Positions 25,094 to 27,245 of a DNA stretch of 27,245 nt are shown piece by piece. The position numbers and the translations under genes are program-made. Where the stretch lies: the IMG/VR virus record IMGVR_UViG_3300048833_000262, positions 1 through 27,245 of that record; one strand, 5' to 3'. Origin of the DNA: a virus. The notes below the pieces were generated by a model, which searched no databases, had not been told where the DNA came from, and saw only the letters and a list, made by a program, of their open reading frames with translations. Every line of letters begins with the position of its first letter. The first letter of the stretch is position 1.

Positions 25094-25299
25094 GCGAGCG
25101 TCGCGCATGGTTCGAGGTCTACCGCGACGCCGGCGGCGATTACCGCTGGCGCCTGCGCGCCAGCAACGGGCGCGTGGTTGCCGACAGCGCGGAGGGCTAC
25201 GCCAGCCGCGCCAACGTGCGCCGCGCCATCACCAGCTTCATGGACGCCGCCGACCACGCGCGCGCCGGCGAGCTGCGCATCGTGGAGGTTGCGCGCTGA
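25090..25299 (+). CDS. DUF1508/YegP-like protein, 69 aa
   Basis: ATG overlaps the Rz stop. FEVYRDAGGDYRWRLRASNG followed by RVVADSAEGYASRANVRRAI is the DUF1508 domain seen in YegP-type small proteins (single copy here, paired in YegP). Function in phages unknown; it lies after the lysis genes and is coupled (TGATG) to the next gene. Confidence 0.8.
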   Translation: MSERRAWFEVYRDAGGDYRWRLRASNGRVVADSAEGYASRANVRRAITSFMDAADHARAGELRIVEVAR

Positions 25300-26081
25300 T
25301 GGCGGGCAACCTGCTCCGCGTGGAGGTTGACCCGGATGATGTCCTGGGCCGTCGCTTCAGCGAGCTGGAGCGCAACAACCTCCGCTTCGCGGTGGTGCAG
25401 GCCGCCAACAACACCGCCTTCGCCGTGCGGCAGGAATGGGAGCGGCGCATGCCGCAGGTCTTCGACCGGCCCACCGCGCTCACCCGCAAGGCCATCCTGT
25501 ACCGCAAGGCCACCACGCAGAAGCTGGAAGCGCAGGTCTTCGTCCGCGACGAGGCCACCAAGGGCACGCCGCCGGCGCGCTACCTGCTGGCGCAGGTGCA
25601 GGGCGGCCAGCGCCTGGCCAAGCCCTTCGAGAACCGGCTGGCCGCGCAGGGCATCATGCCGGCCGGCACGCAGGCCATGCCCGGCAAGGGCGCCAGGCTG
25701 GACGCCCACGGCAACCTGCCGGGCGCCGAGCTGAACCGCGTGCTGTCGCAGTTGGGCGCGCGCGTGGACCCGCTGCAGAACGAGACCGACACCAGCCGCG
25801 CCCGCCGCCGCAAGCGCGAGGCCGCCCGCGGCGGCCGCGGCGAGTACTTCGCGCTGAAGCAGAAGCGCGGCCGGCTGTTGCCCGGCGTCTACCAGCGGAT
25901 CCGCAGCGGCTTCGGCAGCGCCATCGCCAGCATCCTGGTGTTCGTGCGCCGCGCCAGCTACACGCCGCGCTACCGCATCTTCGACATGGCCCAGCGCCTG
26001 TACCGGCGCCAGTTCCGCTTCCACTTCGAGCGCGAGCTGGAGAAGGCGGTGCAGACGTCCAAGTTCCGGGGGCGCGGATGA
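25299..26081 (+). CDS. Minor tail or neck protein, gpZ-like position, 260 aa
   Basis: ATG 25299 overlaps the DUF1508 stop as TGATG; a longer frame to 25107 is rejected. The protein starts MAGNLLRVEVDPDDVLGRRF and has NNTAFAVRQEWERRMPQVFD and a basic central region, then IASILVFVRRASYTPRYRIF and FHFERELEKAVQTSKFRG. The NTAxxVR ... MPxxFDRPTxLTRKAI pattern resembles tail-completion proteins of siphophages (Z type). Assignment rests on position and motif. Confidence 0.7.
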   Translation: MAGNLLRVEVDPDDVLGRRFSELERNNLRFAVVQAANNTAFAVRQEWERRMPQVFDRPTALTRKAILYRKATTQKLEAQVFVRDEATKGTPPARYLLAQVQGGQRLAKPFENRLAAQGIMPAGTQAMPGKGARLDAHGNLPGAELNRVLSQLGARVDPLQNETDTSRARRRKREAARGGRGEYFALKQKRGRLLPGVYQRIRSGFGSAIASILVFVRRASYTPRYRIFDMAQRLYRRQFRFHFERELEKAVQTSKFRGRG

Positions 26082-26398
26082 GCCAGACCGACACCCTGCG
26101 CGCGCTCGACGCCACCCTGATGGACGCCTTCCACGCGGCCGGCTTCGCCGACAGCGCCACCTACACGCCGCCGGTCGGCGCCGCCGTGGCGTGCAAGGTC
26201 TACGTGGACCGCAACGCCGCCTTCCTGTCGCAGGACGGCGCGGACATCGCCGGCAACCGCATCGTGGTCGGCATCCTGCGCGCCGACGTGGCCCGGCCGG
26301 AAGCCGGCGCCACCGTGGCCGTGGGCAGCGAGACCTTCGAACTGGAGGCGCTGGTCCAGCAGGACGAATCCCTGACCCGCTGGGTGGTGCTGCCGTGA
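26078..26398 (+). CDS. Head-tail joining protein, gpFII-like, 106 aa
   Basis: Coupled by ATGA. MSQTDTLRALDATLMDAFHA, then an OB-like beta set (CKVYVDRNAAFLSQDGADIA, VGILRADVARPEAGATVAVG, FELEALVQQDESLTRWVVLP) fits small head-tail connectors of the FII kind. It would close the connector and dock the tail. Ends overlapping the next GTG start. Confidence 0.72.
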   Translation: MSQTDTLRALDATLMDAFHAAGFADSATYTPPVGAAVACKVYVDRNAAFLSQDGADIAGNRIVVGILRADVARPEAGATVAVGSETFELEALVQQDESLTRWVVLP

Positions 26399-26853
26399 GC
26401 ACGCCCGTCTACGACTACCTGCAGTTGGTCGCCGACGCACTGTCGGATATCCGCGTGTCCAACGGCTACCAGACCGACCTGGGTGCCCACGTGGTGCTGG
26501 AGCCGGAGCAGCAGCAGTCCGACGAAGGCCAGCGCCTGGTGGTGCTGCAGACCGGCTACGGCAAGGCCGCGCAGCAGGGGCTGGAGCGCACCCACCGCAG
26601 CGTTGCCTTCCACGTCATCGCGCAGGTCCCGCGCACGCGCACCGACGCACAACTGCGCCTGCACAAGGCGCAGGCCGATGTCGATGCCTGCCTGTCCAAC
26701 AAGGACCTGCTGCGCACCAAGTTCCAACTCGGCGAGCCCGCGGCGGGCAAGCCGTTTCCGCAGCTCGACGACTCGACCATCGCCTCCCAGGTGGACGGCG
26801 TGGATTGGGTCGGCGTGGCCCTTCGCTACACCGCCGTGCTTCGCGTCCGCTAA
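26395..26853 (+). CDS. Tail terminator, gpU-like, 152 aa
   Basis: GTG start overlapping the preceding TGA (GTGA). YDYLQLVADALSDIRVSNGY is followed by a beta-sheet region (VVLQTGYGKAAQQGLERTHR) and RTRTDAQLRLHKAQADVDAC, ending VDWVGVALRYTAVLRVR. This resembles lambda minor tail protein U, which caps the tail tube. Order Z-FII-U-V in the neighbourhood agrees with the assignment, though family match is from pattern only. Confidence 0.72.
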   Translation: MSTPVYDYLQLVADALSDIRVSNGYQTDLGAHVVLEPEQQQSDEGQRLVVLQTGYGKAAQQGLERTHRSVAFHVIAQVPRTRTDAQLRLHKAQADVDACLSNKDLLRTKFQLGEPAAGKPFPQLDDSTIASQVDGVDWVGVALRYTAVLRVR

Positions 26854-26876
26854 CCAGAACCCCGCAGGAGACCACC

Positions 26877-27245
26877 ATGATTCCGTCCACCGATTACAGC
26901 TACCTGGGCAGCGGCTCGATCCTGATCCGCGAATACGGCAGCGCCAACCCCTTCGTCACGCTAGGCAACTGCTCGGCCCTGACCTTCAGCCCGCAGGAAG
27001 ACGTCAAGAACCTCGTCGACTACACCCAGCCTGGCGGCAACAAGCGCAACGAGGTCCGTCGCCTGACCGGCGTGGACATCAGCTTCACCTTCCACGACTT
27101 CAGCGCCGCCAACTTCGCCATCGGCCTGCGCAGCAGCGCCACCGACATCACCGCCGGCACCGCCACCGCGGAGGAAGTGGTGGGCTACAAGGGCGGCTAC
27201 ACCAAGCTCGAGAAGATCGCCACCGCCATCACCACGGTCACCAAC
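26877..27245 (+). CDS. Tail tube protein, gpV-like, partial (first 123 aa)
   Basis: ATG 26877 with GCAGGAG 7 nt upstream. The visible part, starting MIPSTDYSYLGSGSILIREY and including FVTLGNCSALTFSPQEDVKN and TGVDISFTFHDFSAANFAIG, has the beta-rich fold and early LGN turn of siphophage tail tube (major tail) proteins. Runs off the window end. It forms the tail tube polymer. Confidence 0.82.
   Translation, partial: MIPSTDYSYLGSGSILIREYGSANPFVTLGNCSALTFSPQEDVKNLVDYTQPGGNKRNEVRRLTGVDISFTFHDFSAANFAIGLRSSATDITAGTATAEEVVGYKGGYTKLEKIATAITTVTN

Larger units (their letters stand above)
1..27245. mobile_element. Temperate siphophage (prophage) segment, partial at both ends
   Basis: A continuous set of phage modules is visible from the leftward early operon to the tail tube gene: CI/Cro switch, primase-helicase, small and large terminase, portal, protease-capsid fusion, lysis genes and lambda-like tail-completion genes. 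The right end is cut inside the tail tube gene. The left end is cut inside an attC cassette array. No integrase and no att site are visible, so the boundaries and integration site are unknown. Whether 1-2907 belongs to the phage or to the host is unresolved. Confidence 0.9.

Overview
The window is most of the left and central part of a high-GC temperate siphophage genome, almost certainly a prophage, from a GC-rich proteobacterium. The small genes, operators and integron-type repeats would fit a Lysobacteraceae (Xanthomonadaceae) host, but that host call is inference. The gene order is lambda-like: a leftward early operon, a CI/Cro switch, a rightward replication operon, then packaging, head, lysis and tail genes. 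The window ends inside the tail tube gene. No phage integrase and no integron integrase lies in the window.

Region 1 (1-2913) is the unexpected part. Nine integron attC sites of the aadA type (TAACAATTC ... GCGTTA) define eight complete gene cassettes and part of a ninth. Every cassette holds one small ORF, and every ORF points left (- strand), opposite to the usual gene orientation relative to attC. Each cassette's left end (TTRRRY plus flank) is complementary to the start of its own attC, as expected for true circularising cassettes. Stop codons lie in or beside the attC core. The ORFs share the direction of the phage early-left operon, whose last ordinary gene (a PrtN-like regulator) ends exactly in the final attC. 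One cassette (1067-1498) also carries a strongly folding leader of about 150 nt.

Region 2 (2908-5372) is a very compact leftward operon of ten small genes joined by ATGA/TGATG overlaps. It is driven by a near-consensus promoter (PL, 5499-5526) with palindromic operators TTAGG-N5-CCTAA and a leader with three hairpins, the last of which hides the first Shine-Dalgarno sequence. Region 3 (5542-7411) is the immunity region: a LexA/CI-type S24 repressor, two downstream genes for exported proteins (likely lysogenic conversion), and a YdaS/Cro-type repressor facing right from PR, with matching operators.

Region 4 (7459-11878) carries small early genes (one antisense to the rest), a CII-like protein, a C4 zinc-finger protein, and a P4-alpha-like primase-helicase. 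It is followed by 11 copies of the 9-mer TGTGCGGGG in both orientations, a candidate replication origin. Region 5 (11879-23714) holds the terminase small subunit, a ParB/DNA methyltransferase with an 11-G tract, the large terminase (GpA type), a Mor-like regulator, the portal, several structural proteins, and a fused protease-capsid gene. Two copies of a 28-bp stem-loop element sit in the only two intergenic gaps before head genes. Region 6 (23794-27245) has holin, SAR endolysin, nested Rz/Rz1, a DUF1508 protein, neck/tail-completion proteins, and the start of the tail tube gene.

The main novelty claim is that a phage early operon ends in, and probably expresses, an array of inverted integron cassettes. 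The competing explanation is a prophage that lies beside, or inserted at, a host attC array. Sequence outside this window would decide.
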